DNA of 64,000 nt from Micropterix aruncella (taxonomy: Eukaryota > Arthropoda > Insecta > Lepidoptera > Micropterigidae), in NCBI GenBank assembly GCA_944548615.1, contig OX155971.1, forward strand, positions 26,152,072 to 26,216,071, given 5' to 3'. The notes under the pieces are model-generated. The model saw only the letters and a list, made by a program, of their open reading frames with translations, ran no database searches and was not told the DNA's origin. Position numbers and translations under genes: made by a program. Position 1 is the first letter of the stretch. Every line of letters starts with the position of its first letter. Positions 47,113-57,602 of the stretch are shown in pieces.

Positions 47113-47786
47113 TGTGAGGGACCACCCCTCACAAGACTCCAGGTTGTTCGGTGTGAGTTGGTGATATCAACTTACGAGTTATCTCCGTATTGAAAGGCGG
47201 TTTTGATGTGAAGTAGAAAGGAATTTATTGATCGAAGGTTTGAATATTGCCAGTTATAACGCTTGCCGAATAATTTACTTTGACGCGAGTATATAGATGC
47301 GCGACTGCGGTTACGAGGATATACGGATGAGGATTGTGCGTGTGCTCCTAGTATCTTGTACTGGCCACGGCTCGAGTCTGTGGGATTACAGACGGATGCT
47401 TCGAGACTCAGGGAGAATGAGGAAAGGAAACCAAGGAGCCGGATTCGTTGACCTAACTCGTGAGAGAGAGTGCCGAATACCGTCGCAACCTTGGGGGAAG
47501 GTGATCACTCGGGGAATGATATTATGTGACCGAGAGCCCCGACACCGAAGTGTGCCGTCGCTATCTGGATACTTGACCACTCGAGGAATGATAATTTAGT
47601 TGCTTTTGCGCCAGTTTATATAGGCCGATCAATGATGCAATCCAAAAATATTCCGAGTAAAAGTATTGTTTCATCGTGCTGATTCATAGCTGCACGAGTC
47701 AAAATAATATCTGAATTGTGTCTGTGGATTTCACTGTAAATCGATGCATTTGTTGATCGCATGTAATGGACTTAAGTTCCGTTACA
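47113..47786. mobile_element. Candidate solo LTR with 4-bp TSD
   Basis: The 674-bp segment begins TGTGAGGGACC and ends CCGTTACA, giving TG...CA ends, and is flanked by ATAC at 47109-47112 and 47787-47790. It contains two (C/G)GAGGAATGAT / GGGGAATGAT motifs. A diverged relative lies at 40032-40649. The termini and 4-bp TSD suit an LTR retroelement of the Ty3/gypsy kind. No internal coding region adjoins it, so it is a solo LTR. Confidence 0.62.
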
Positions 47787-48135
47787 ATACAAAAGTCTTA
47801 ACCTAACTAGGCTACCGTCTGTTCCAAGGTAGACAATTTATTTTAATTATACTAAGAAATCTATAATATTATATTTATATAAATAATCAAAATCATACTT
47901 AATGTAACAATAAAACAATAAAAATTCGTAAGAAAATGACATGAAAATTGTCAATATTATTTTATTTAAAACATGATAAAAATTAATATATATTTATATT
48001 ATATCTGTATTAATAAGTATTAATATGTATTAATAATATACAAAATAAATTCACAAAAATTAAAATAAAATTACATGTAGAAATCATCAATTTATATTAC
48101 TACATATACTATTACTTTTTATTATAAAGATTCAA

Positions 48136-48330
48136 TTATTTAATAAGGTGTTCAATATCTGCATTTGTACAATTTAAGAGATAGGCACTCAAACTATTTT
48201 TAAATTTATATGTAATTTTAATGTCTTTAATGTTTGGTGGTGGGCAATTATAAAATTTGGGGGCAAGATAAGACAAACTGGATTGGCCAAAAGCTGGTAT
48301 TGCAAAATTTGTTTGTTTCGATCTACCTGT
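48136..48330 (-). pseudogene. LINE RT C-terminal fragment
   Basis: The minus strand reads TNFAIPAFGQSSLSYLAPKF, YNCPPPNIKDIKI, FKNSLSAYLLN and a stop at 48136. FGQSSLSYLAPKFYN is equivalent to the FGQRHYSFIAPRFYN block of family L2. Upstream is a low-complexity run of GTTGTTGATCTAC-like repeats (48330-48372) that encodes no recognisable domain. AT-rich sequence to about 47860 is the likely 3' UTR. Confidence 0.62.
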
Positions 48331-48619
48331 TGTTGATCTACATGATCTTCTTGTTGTTGATCTACATCTATTGGTAAACAATTCTACATGACTGCCCAGA
48401 AAAAAAAAGTGTAATACTTTTGGGGTTCATGTATGCTTCTATGCGCCAACGAATTGTTTTACCAATTATAAATACAATATTGTAAAAATATATTGCAAAA
48501 AAAAAAATAATTCAAAAAAAAAAAAACACGATTGCGGTTTCAAAAAGTTGTATCAGTAAAATGTATTATTAAAACTATTACCATTAATTATATAGTGTAT
48601 TAGATTGCTCAATGCCATA

Positions 48620-49305
48620 ACTAGGGTTGTCGACTACAGCGGGCGAGCCCGTCACCTCAGGAAGTTTTAACGATTAGTCGTTCTATCTCCCTGGAGTGAG
48701 CGCAGAAGACTTGAGGACAAAACAGTCCAGCGTCTAGCTACGCCACAAGCCCGTAAGAGGCCAGCGCCTTAACCGCGAGATAGCCAGGAGTATTACCCGG
48801 CGGGCCTACACTCACGCCCTTACTTCCAATTGTGACCAGATTACTCCGGTCTCTCGATTGGTTACGAGTTCGAGGTCGCTTGCGCGGTCCTCTCCCTTAC
48901 GAAGCGGTGAAACGGTGTTTACCGAATCTATCGCGGACCACAGCGTCCTTTGCCCGGCTGTTCACCCAGGATCGGGTAGCCGATGGTCATTTCAAGAGCA
49001 GTCGCCGTAAAGTCCGCAACCACCCCCGCTCTATAGGAAACAGTACTGCTTCCAGACTCCCCCGACTGTTAGTCAGAGTGCACAGTCGATTGGCTTGTGC
49101 CGCCCAGTGCGCAGACCGTCCAGGAGCGCCAGAAGGTTGATTCCCAGGAGAAACTAACCATAAGGCCAGAGTCCTACCCAGGCTCGCACTTCATGCGTGG
49201 AGGCCGTCGGATAGGGGTTGACCCGTGAGTGTGACCAACCCTGAACAGAATGGGTCTTCGTGGCCAACTCAGCAAGGGCCCATTAACTCCCAAATGCCAT
49301 AGTTC
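48620..49305 (-). mobile_element. Family A element, full length, with 13-bp TSD
   Basis: GCTCAATGCCATA at 48607-48619 and 49306-49318 is a perfect TSD around a 686-bp copy. The flanks join into another repeat (family C), so the pre-insertion site can be inferred. The sense 3' end reads GTCGACAACCCTAGT with the CGGGCTCGCCCG hairpin just upstream. Confidence 0.88.
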
Positions 49306-49859
49306 GCTCAATGCCATAGTACGTTTTAGCAACAATTCTACGACGGCGACTTGTAGGTGGCGTTAATAGCATTGTCCGGTAAAATTAATAGCAATTTAAA
49401 TGGCCCTTTAGAAAATCAGTGATAATAAATGTTTATTTTTCAAAGGACTGCTTGACTATAATAAGCCAGCGAGTGAGTAATATTCGTTTATCACCCAGCG
49501 AGTAAAATTCGTCTATCAATTATATTCCTTTAATATTTATATTTATGTATGTATGTATAAGTATTTAGAAATATGTATGTGTAGGTATATGTATTTAAGC
49601 ATATGTACGTGTATGTCTACTAATGTATAAAATGCAAACCATTCCCCTTCTATAAGTCCTCCTCCTTTAAAACTGTTTAAACTTTATTTAAAATTGCTAA
49701 ACACTTATTGTAGCACATTGAAAACAAGTAAACGGCCTCACATTGATTATTACGATCACATAGGTAAAATATTAAGTTTAGCAACGCTGTATGTTTTCTT
49801 AAGAAATAATGAAATGAATAAATTTAAATACCAGTCTTTCCACGTAGCCAGTTAGTTAG

Positions 49860-50190
49860 TTTACATAGCGTCTACGCGCCCAAACGCGTTTTGTATCAGA
49901 GATTACTGTGCACGAACTGCGTTTACCTACTCGTAGCTTTCATTCCCAGCGTAGCAGGCAGGCTTCAGTCTGTTTCAGTAGGGCGTCGGGCAGCTCGCGT
50001 TTCAGGCTGGTAGCGATCGCGCCGCTGCTGAAACGTTCCCCGCGAATATATTTCAGTATTTACGGCGATACTCAACTCGTTCACGAAAGTTTCTCAACCG
50101 ACTGCGCCGGAGATAGTGACCCTGTGTGTATTTTGAGAGTTTAGCATAATACTGTGCATCGAAAATAGTCTACTTGGTGAGTTAATAATA
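49860..50190 (+). other. GC-richer segment with splice-donor-like end; possible 5' exon
   Basis: This 300-bp segment is GC-richer than its surroundings and belongs to no repeat family seen here. It ends CTACTTG|GTGAGTTAA near 50177, an excellent splice-donor match, followed by (ATA)n. No start codon with a convincing frame precedes the donor. It could be a 5' UTR exon of a host gene or the 5' region of an unrecognised element. No partner acceptor was identified. Confidence 0.25.
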
Positions 50191-50372
50191 ATAATAATAA
50201 TAGTTGTATTTACAGTTAATTTATACAATTATCAAAACCTTTCTTAATAATCGATAAAGCTTCAGATTGGATTCTGGAGGTCTATTCGGTCTCTAAGCAG
50301 TATAAATTCCCTGAAAGTCTCGGATGCACAGCCCTGCGTCCAGATATAACTCTTTACTCTCTATCTCGGAAG

Positions 50373-50740
50373 ATGGCCCTTATCGTAGAATTAACTGTTC
50401 CATGGGAATCAAATATCCCAAAAGACCACGAGTACAAATTAAATAAATACCATGATCTCGCGTCGACCTTTACGCGGTGGAAGTTGGCGCTCGTGACCTG
50501 CCAGCTAAGTCTCTGTTTCACCTTTTTAAAGATCTTGGTCTCTCCAGAAAAATAATCAACTCCTTCTTAGAAAAAATATCTAAAACCACGATTTCCGCAT
50601 CTCAAATTTTATGGCTTCGAAGGGGTAGTAAATGGGTGGTAAGGTGGACGCTCACATGTGGCAAGACAGCTGTCCTAAACCTACCACAGCCGGTCGTTAG
50701 TCGGAATCCAATACTCACCCCCCAGAAGTGTAATAACACT
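50373..50740 (+). pseudogene. Possible LINE C-terminal ORF with ELTVPWE/VEVGAR motifs
   Basis: One frame (50373 on) reads MALIVELTVPWESNIPKDHE and KLNKYHDLASTFTRW; a frame change near 50480 continues with VEVGARDLPAKSLFHLFKDL and GLSRK. The pairing of an ELTVPWE block, a KY-DL block about 25 residues later and a V-VEVGARG-like strand is a pattern I recall from C-terminal parts of some LINE-associated proteins in invertebrates. It could reflect a restriction-like nuclease fold, but that is inference. Without a search the family stays open. A host-gene remnant cannot be excluded. Confidence 0.45.
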
Positions 50741-50834
50741 ATATAATGGGCCCGACTTCGGTCGGTTAATTCCATGGCAGCTCCGTTTGTATTTTATTAA
50801 TCTATATTTATTTAAGTTTTCCTTTAAACAAAAT

Positions 50835-51250
50835 TGATTCCAGGTTAAACCATGATACCCGGCAAAATATCCACAATACGCGGACAGTTTCCAATATAAA
50901 ATATTATCCTTGACTATTCTTACAATTTTCCTTAACTATTATTAAGACTATTTCTTATTATTTAATTTTGGTCACTATCGTTTAATATTATCCGACATTT
51001 TATTTTATTTAACACGATTATATATTTTGTGTATTCTATTTAAAATATATCCCAATGTGATTATTAGTTAGTTATTATTAGCTAGTTTTATATAATAGCT
51101 CTCTAGTTTTATATAATACATATGTATATAAAACTAGAGAGCTGGCTGCCTTGGAACAAGGCTGTCAGGCTGTCCTGGCACTTAGTTGGGCAGCAGCAGT
51201 ACATACATGTTAATGCTCATATTGGCCGTGTTCAATTATTAAAAAAAAAT
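50835..51250 (+). mobile_element. 3' end of LINE family L1, plus orientation
   Basis: This is the inverse of 26389-26900. The stretch near 50850-50900 corresponds to the C-terminal KHDARQ-IHKLIY coding region, heavily mutated. CCTGGCACTTAGTTGGGCAG and ATTGGCCGTGTTCAATTA follow near the end. It contains two copies of AAAACTAGAGAGCT-like sequence around 51080-51140. Confidence 0.62.
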
Positions 51251-51306
51251 GTTATGTAAATACATAATATCGAAGACTATCGCGGTTGATTGTCATTATA
51301 AAAAGG

Positions 51307-51467
51307 TTAAAAACGAATTTACCGCGTGAATTTTGTGGCACCCGACGTTTCGGCGATGTTGCAACCGCGGTGTCCAGGGTATACAGGTATACCCTGGATA
51401 ACGTCGGTTGCAACATCGCCGAAAGATCGGGTGCTACAAAATTCACGCGGTCAATTCGTTTTTAAAC
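51307..51467. repeat. Long palindrome, about 75-bp arms
   Basis: Arms contain GAATTTTGTGGCACCCGACG and its inverse; the centre is CCAGGGTATAC-AGG-TATACCCTGG. MITE-like or fold-back remnant. Confidence 0.85.
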
Positions 51468-51502
51468 ATTTTAAATATAAATACAATATTAGTGACACAT
51501 AT

Positions 51503-51662
51503 GGTTTGTAAATGCGCTCTTTAAATAATTAATTAATGAAATTCATTAATTAGGTAAATAAATATTGTAAATGTAAATTAATTGTAATGTAAATAAATTA
51601 GGTTTGTAAAGGCGCTCTTTAATTAATTAATTAATGAAATTCATTAATTAGGTAAATAAATA
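51503..51662. repeat. Direct repeat pair, about 60 bp, 100 bp apart
   Basis: GTAAATGCGCTCTTTAAAT and GTAAAGGCGCTCTTTAATT each lead into AATGAAATTCATTAATTAGG. Confidence 0.8.
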
Positions 51663-52049
51663 TTATCACCGGAAAATCTACAGCCCATACAATAATTTAG
51701 CGTATTATACAGAGGAGAAAAAAACTTTCGTTCGATAATCGTTTCCGGCGACAGTAACAGTTTCAATAAATATTAGCATATTTAAATAAAAAAATACAAA
51801 TTCAAATCAGGTTTTTAAATCGTCGAGAAGAGAGAGACTTGTATGTGATATTAGGAAGAAAAAGTTGGACGATGGTATATGGATATATAAATATATAATA
51901 CAGATAAGTCGTAGAGTGAATATGTAGTAATAGTTATTTGTAGTATCTACATATGTAGGTACTATTGTGTTGTATAATAAGTATACAAGTATAGAATACA
52001 ATAGAAAAGAATAGCTTTTTTGAACCTAAAGAAAAACAACATTACATAG

Positions 52050-52385
52050 TGAAGATTACACTGGTTTTAAAAAAGGTTTATGCACAAATAGCGGACTTAT
52101 CACTATAGCGATATCTTACAGTCAGCCATTTTATAAACTATGGTGATCGAAGTATTAAAGTTAAATTTAAAATAAAGTAACACAAATAATAACAATCAGT
52201 AACGTATGCTAAGGTTACAATATACCATTTTACTTTCCTGGTAAGGAAAGTATTGTGGACACACTTCTGTGTATCTGCGTGTCTGTCTGTCAATCTGCCT
52301 GTCTGTGAATATTCCTCCACGACAGCGCCCAAACGCTTCATCCGATTGAGCTAAAATTTGCATGCAGGCATCATTTTTCTTTACA
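52050..52385 (-). mobile_element. Interspersed family D fragment
   Basis: Shares ATCACTATAGCGATATC with 33255 and TATTGTGGACACACTTCTG with the family end; contains TTTCCTGGTAAGGAAAG, a short palindrome. Confidence 0.5.
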
Positions 52386-52467
52386 GAATAGCAATAAATA
52401 TTCGCTTCAATTTTATTAATAAAAACCACCCTTTCTATGATAAATTAATTTTACTTTTGACTCTTAA

Positions 52468-53926
52468 TCCTTCAGCTGTGACGTAGGCATTTACCACTTC
52501 AGCTGTAACGTGGGGGTATTCCTATACGGAATGGGACAAGTGGGCGCGGCCAACTGGGCGCGGCCGACTGGGCGCTGCTAACTGGGCGCCGCCGACTGGA
52601 CGCCAGGCCAACTGGGCGCAGGGACAACTGGGCGCGAGCCAAGTGGGCGCGGGACAGGTGGGCGCCAAAATTATATTATGCAATATATTTATATATTTAT
52701 TTATTGTGACTGACTATTTAAAAAATAACTAATGGTGAAACATTACCTTCGTAGCTATACTGTGATACATCCGTTTCAGAGCTAGCTTTTACATGGGATT
52801 TAACATTTACATAATAAATTTAGTGCAAAATATCAAAAAATATATAGAAAGTATTATATATACTATGAAAGCCTTTAAATACATTTACTCAAATAATTTA
52901 CAAGACTGGAAATAGTTAATGCTCTGTTGATATAATATTGATCGTTTTATTTTTTTATTTATTTTACAGCCAACCTATATACGTGAAATATATACGTGAC
53001 CATAAATATGAGGCTCTGCATTTTATGATATTTTTTTATATTTTTCACTAAATTTAATAAGTATTTATTATGTAAATGTTAAATCCCATATAAACGCTAG
53101 CTCTGAAACGGGTGTATCACAGTATAGCTAAGAAGTTAATGTTTCACCATTAGTTAATTTTTATATAATGTAGCAATAAAAATATTTCTCGTCAGTCACA
53201 ATAAAAAAATATGTAAATATATTGCATAATATAATTTTGTCGCCCACCTTTCCCGCGCCCACTTGGCTCGCGCCCAGTTGTCCCTGCGTCCAGTTGGCCT
53301 AGCGCCCAGTCGGCGGCGCCCAGTTAGCAGCGCCCAGTCGGCCGCGCCCAGTTGGCCGCGCCCACTTGTCCTAGACCGTTCCTATACCCCCATCATAAAA
53401 ACTAACCAACTTTGTATTAAAAGGCAAAATAAATTGAAGCCAATTGATCTAAAACATTTTTTTATCTAGAATGTAAAACATGTAAGTACAAATCGTATTA
53501 TAAAATAATAAAAACTTCTTATAAAGTAAAAACTTATTTTTTATAAAAACTTACAACATACTAAACCTACTTATTTACTCCAATTCATCATCTGTCGCTT
53601 GAGCGTCAAAGCACTGATCGCAAATAATGTTCATTTAACTCATACGCATGGATTTTTAACACTTTTTACAAAATGTTTTAACTTTAGAGTCTTTGGACCT
53701 TAGACAACTACGTTACCATACCGTAACCAACTAAGTTAGATAAAGGTTAATAGCTCACGGTAAGGAAACGACTACTGTCTCCAATCTGATAATTTAGTTA
53801 CTGGTAGAGGGGATACTAATGAGTGAATTGATGACGTCATGCCAGTGTTGCCAATCTAGACAAAAAATACCAACATATTATTACTGCGCCTGGGTGTTTT
53901 TGTACCCCCACGTTACAGCTGCAGGG
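52468..53926. mobile_element. piggyBac-type non-autonomous element with nested fold-back
   Basis: TTAA borders both sides (52464-52467, 53927-53930). Inner ends are TCCTTCAGCTGTGACGT and, inverted, CCCTGCAGCTGTAACGT. TTAA target use with CCCT-type ends is the piggyBac hallmark. No transposase coding is present. A second copy of CTTCAGCTGTAACGTGG lies at 52498. Confidence 0.72.
52505..53392. mobile_element. Fold-back element with long, internally repetitive inverted repeats
   Basis: Arms of about 400 bp pair across a short centre near 52940. The outer 130 bp of each arm is about nine tandem units of a 10-14 bp motif (AACTGGGCGC plus a variable GGCC/TGCT/CAGG spacer). The inner part is AT-rich and includes TCAGAGCTAGC-T and GTGAAACATTA. 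Arms differ by scattered changes. Confidence 0.82.
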
Positions 53927-54076
53927 TTAAGATAAATGCCATCTTGTATTAGTCTATCGGTAGTTGAAAGTGCCTAATTATAACGTATTGAAACCTATAC
54001 ACCGCATTAAAAAATGACAACTTTATGTAAATAATATTAAAATTCGATTTATTATTTTATTTCGAGATAGGATACC

Positions 54077-54131
54077 GCATGTGTTTAGAGCGCCATCTAT
54101 AGTTCGCCACCGAACCGCCATACTACATAGC
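54077..54131. repeat. 55-bp direct repeat flanking the Penelope-like fragment, left
   Basis: It begins GCATGTGTTTAGAGCGCC and matches 54704-54758 with three mismatches. The sequence belongs to host repeat family C. Confidence 0.85.
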
Positions 54132-54703
54132 TGGTGGTTGGTGGGTTTGATGTGAACCGAAGTATGGAAATGGCCTCCCGAGAGAGTAAGGTTCACACCA
54201 AGATACGTCACCCTGTGGTCAGATACGTTCCAAGTGAAATTTAGGGAGGTAAAGTTATTGAGGTTTTCGAGAAAGAAAGCTAACGTCTCCTTTCCGTGTG
54301 TCCACAACAGAAAGATATCGTCGATGTATCGCAACCATACGGACGGTTGCAATTGTTGCGTATACAGAAACGATTCTTCCAGACGACCCATGTACAAATT
54401 GGCGTAGGCGGGTGCCATTTTGGACCCCATCGCTACACCTTTATTTTGAATGAAAAAATCCCCGTTAAAATTAAAGGCATTACGGTTCAAGACGAATTCA
54501 GCTAATTCGACCAGGAAGCCGGTGGAAGGTGAATCAGGCGGTGGCCGGAGATCCAAATAGTGTTTCATGCCACTCAAGCCCTCCGAATGTGGGATGCTCG
54601 TGTACAGTGATACGACATCGACAGTGGCGAGTAAAATGTTTGCATGAGGAGCCAGATCTAGATACTTGGACATATATGGGTACTTGGACCGCGACATGCG
54701 GTA
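54132..54703 (-). pseudogene. Penelope-like element reverse-transcriptase fragment
   Basis: About 190 open codons on the minus strand carry the Penelope-like RT core: ATVDVVSLYTSIPH (motif A with catalytic aspartate), FFIQNKGVAMGSKMAPAYAN (motif B), VWLRYIDDIFLLW (motif C, YIDD) and VTYLGVNLTL. These are diagnostic of Penelope-type RTs, which are closer to telomerase RT than to LINE RT. The frame stops being element-specific right after HIKPTNHQ, so the connector and any GIY-YIG endonuclease are missing, as is the N-terminus. No frameshift or stop interrupts the core. Imperfect 55-bp direct repeats bound the fragment exactly. Confidence 0.88.
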
Positions 54704-54758
54704 GCATGTGTTTAGAGCGCCATCTATAGTGCGCCACCGAACCGCCATTCTACAAAGC
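54704..54758. repeat. 55-bp direct repeat flanking the Penelope-like fragment, right
   Basis: Second copy of the repeat at 54077-54131. It most likely arose as a long target-site duplication. Confidence 0.85.
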
Positions 54759-54942
54759 CCTACATATTGATGATTAAAGAATTGAACCTACATATTGATC
54801 ATTAAAGATCATAAGTGTGACTGCTTTCATACAAATTTACATTACCGCACAAATTACCGCTCTTTTCCCCTCCAGAAAAGAGCGGTACCCAGTTTATACA
54901 GTCTCACCAAGAAGTTTTTGTAAGCCGCTATTCGTAGAATCA

Positions 54943-55269
54943 GGAATCATGACTCTATTTTCTTCTTTCATCTACCAAAATATTATGTACGCTCGTAGAC
55001 ACCTAACAGAAGTTCCGGAGAATAGTGATTTTCATCATCACGATACGAGGAATAAATCCAATCTCCACATAAACCGACAACGACTTAGCAAAGTGCGATA
55101 CAGTTTTATTCACCAAAATTTGTCCTACTATAATAAGATTCTAGAGCAAATGAAAAGCCTTGGAGAGGACCAATTTAAAAAGATAATTATAAATAATTTG
55201 GTAAGAAACCGAATTTATGGTATAAGGGAGTTTGAAAATTCTGAGTTTATTTTCCATGTTGGTGATTAA
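54943..55269 (+). pseudogene. LINE RT C-terminus
   Basis: The frame ending at TAA 55267-55269 reads GIMTLFSSFIYQNIMYARRH, then HHHDTRNKSNLHINRQRLSK and FKKIIINNLVRNRIYGIREF. A long YNTRNK-like block, followed by small hydrophobic-basic helices and Y-I-EF at the end, is typical of the C-terminus of Jockey/CR1-type LINE proteins in arthropods. The frame extends upstream to 54817 but that part is not recognisably LINE. No internal stop is seen. Confidence 0.68.
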
Positions 55270-55975
55270 TGAAATGTGTAAAGTTTTAAGCATAATGGTA
55301 TATAACGAAGGCATATTTCTGGATTGACAATAAAATAAATTTTCTTTGATTATTCTACATAGAATTTGCATTTCTATTTTAATATATTATTCTCCCTGAC
55401 TCTTAAATCGCATTAGCATATTTTGATTATTTGTATGTAGGTATTATTGAATATAATATTACAGTTATGGCAACTATCATGATAGTATAAATTTTTAGCA
55501 TTTAATTTTGTGACGCATCCAAGTGTAGGAATCCCTATCTACTGGAGTAGTAGATTGTATTGTATTGTATTGTAAAGAAGATTAATAATTATTTCGAACT
55601 ATGACTGCCATCTACTCGTTGCGATTCGAAGTAAAATCCTAGCTGCCAAAACGTACTATGACATTAAGCAATCTAATACCCTATATAATCAATGCTGTTA
55701 GCTATTTTAAAATTTAGGAGTTTCATCAACTTGCGTAGATCTTTAGGCATCAAAGCAATTATCAGAAAAAAAAGAAAATAAGAAAATAATATACGGCATT
55801 GTTGATCAATACCCTGAAATGTTCACTTATTTGATTAACTGATTAAATGTGTTTTAATATATTTATTTGTTGGAATTATATTGCTTTGAAATGACTTAAG
55901 TACCTAATTGATTTGTCATATTATATTAAGCAATTACATATATCTATTTATTTTACATCGTAAGAACTGAGTAGA
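55270..55975. other. Unassigned AT-rich DNA with family C fragment
   Basis: Family C similarity at about 55590-55700 (GACTGCCATCTACTCG, AAGCAATCTAATACC). Otherwise nothing seen. Confidence 0.4.
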
Positions 55976-55978
55976 TAT

Positions 55979-56279
55979 TGGGCCCGATTTCGTTTCTTTG
56001 TGAACTAAAACTAAAATTAGTCCAAGCGAACGAGACAGAGCAATACGTTAGAGCGGAATATGAAACGAACGATCGTCGATAAATATTACCTGTCGAACTT
56101 ATACTCGTCCGAATAAATTCGAGCATATTTCGTGCGGTGTAAGATTTGACCTTGGCGGGCAGTTTTAATGCGAAAAAGTGACAACCGGTCATCTCATATT
56201 CCGCTTTAGCGTATTGCCCTGTCTCGTTCACACGGACTTATTTCAGATTTTAGTTCACGAAGAAACGCAATCGAGCCCA
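55979..56279. mobile_element. MITE-like element with about 95-bp imperfect inverted repeats
   Basis: TGGGCCCGATTTCGTTTC at the left and, inverted, TGGGCTCGATTGCGTTTC at the right; both arms contain AACGAGACAG-GCAATACG and GCGGAATATGA. 301 bp, non-coding; TSD unclear. Confidence 0.75.
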
Positions 56280-56553
56280 TTATCTTTATTATTAAATAAT
56301 TACCTAAATTGATTGTGGGAGCTCGTCAAGCTACATAAGCTACTGATTCATCGATTGAAATACGTGGTATTGCCTTATTGTGCCCTAATGAAGTGCTTCA
56401 TTATCGGCGAAAATGTCCCTATAATTTGTAATCTAACACATTTTGTATGGAGTTGTTAGGTAGATACCTACTTGAACGAGAAATGTTATAAGATAATTTA
56501 TAATAATACAAATTTTTAACCGACCAAAACCGACCAAATTTTTATAAATGTGA

Positions 56554-56618
56554 CAGCCATGTCATGGTGACATTTAGAACGAGCTATCATAATTGAAAGC
56601 GTATACGAAATTTCACAT
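56554..56618 (+). repeat. Isolated part-monomer of the 119-bp repeat
   Basis: CAGCCATGTCATGGTGACAT continues to GCTATCATAATTGAAAGCG and matches the middle of the 32.5-kb units in the same orientation. Confidence 0.7.
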
Positions 56619-56619
56619 T

Positions 56620-57030
56620 TTCTCACATTTTTCGGCAAAGCATTCCAAAGATGTACACATTCATTAACAAAAATATTATATATAGTGGAAATACATAAGC
56701 AGTTCCAAAAATAAAGGTTTGAAGGTACTCAGAAATTAAATTCCTTACTGGACAAAAAGTGTAGAAAAAGAAGTTATTTCTTTAACATGTTTTATTATGA
56801 ATTAGATTTTAATTATTTTGAACCAACTTGTCGTAAAAAATAACAAAACATGTATTTTCTGGCATTAGTGTTGTGGGTATGAGGACAAGACGCTTTCCGT
56901 TAGGCCATGGGACGTAAAAGGATGGATAACATCGATAGTATATGGTCATCAAACCCTTGATATACAGTCAGTCAGACAGACAGATAGACATACTCCTTTT
57001 GATCATTTATTTATTTTTATTTATTTATTT
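56620..57030. other. Unassigned AT-rich DNA
   Basis: TTTTTCGGCAAAGCATTCCAAAG near 56627 faintly resembles the C-terminal part of a LINE on the minus strand; too short to call. No other signal. Confidence 0.35.
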
Positions 57031-57602
57031 CGCGGGCCTAGGCCAGCGCGACGACCGAATGAAGAAATTTCTTAACGAAAAATAATGATTTTAAACTGAT
57101 AATTACGTCTAAACGAGTACTGCTTACGATTCGACAAAAATATATGTTAAACAAGAACATTTTCCTAATATTCTTAGCTTTGAATATTTTAGATTTTGTT
57201 TATATTACATAGTGTAATTAATTTGTGAAATTAGGTCTAACCGAACACAAAAACGACTACTACGCAAATACTATCTGGCGTATTATTATAAAACCAGCAC
57301 CATTTTAAAGATAATTTAATTATCTATCTTTTTATCTACTATCGATTTTTTTCGAATAATTCGTTTTTTTTGCTTTATCGAATAAAATATTCGTGCGCGG
57401 CGCTCTATCGGAAGACGTTTAAATTATTCCGAATCATTTGCTACCGCAGTCGCAAATGATTCGGAATAATTTCAACGTTTTCCGATAGAGCGCAGTTATC
57501 TGATATCAGAAAAAATAAAATAAATAAATAATTATAATTGCATAAGTTGTTAAAAATGCTATGCAATAGCTTTACCGCGGTAGTCCCCGAGTGCCACACG
57601 TA
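57031..57602 (+). mobile_element. Family B hairpin element lacking its 5' terminal motif
   Basis: Begins CGCGGGCCTAGGCCAGCGCG after a TTTATTTA run. Hairpin 57401-57492 has 41-bp arms with two mismatches and a 10-base loop. Ends GTGCCACACG plus T-run. Confidence 0.75.

Larger units (their letters stand above)
53950..54800. repeat. Interspersed family C copy split by the Penelope-like fragment
   Basis: CGTATTGAAACCTATAC and TTTCGAGATAGGATACCGCA lie left of the 55-bp repeat; ATAAGTGTGA-type sequence lies right. Confidence 0.5.

Noticed and set aside
48620..49305. Family A as a tRNA-derived SINE
   Set aside because: GAGTTCGAGGTC resembles a B box in the antisense strand, but no A box at proper spacing and no tRNA fold were found.
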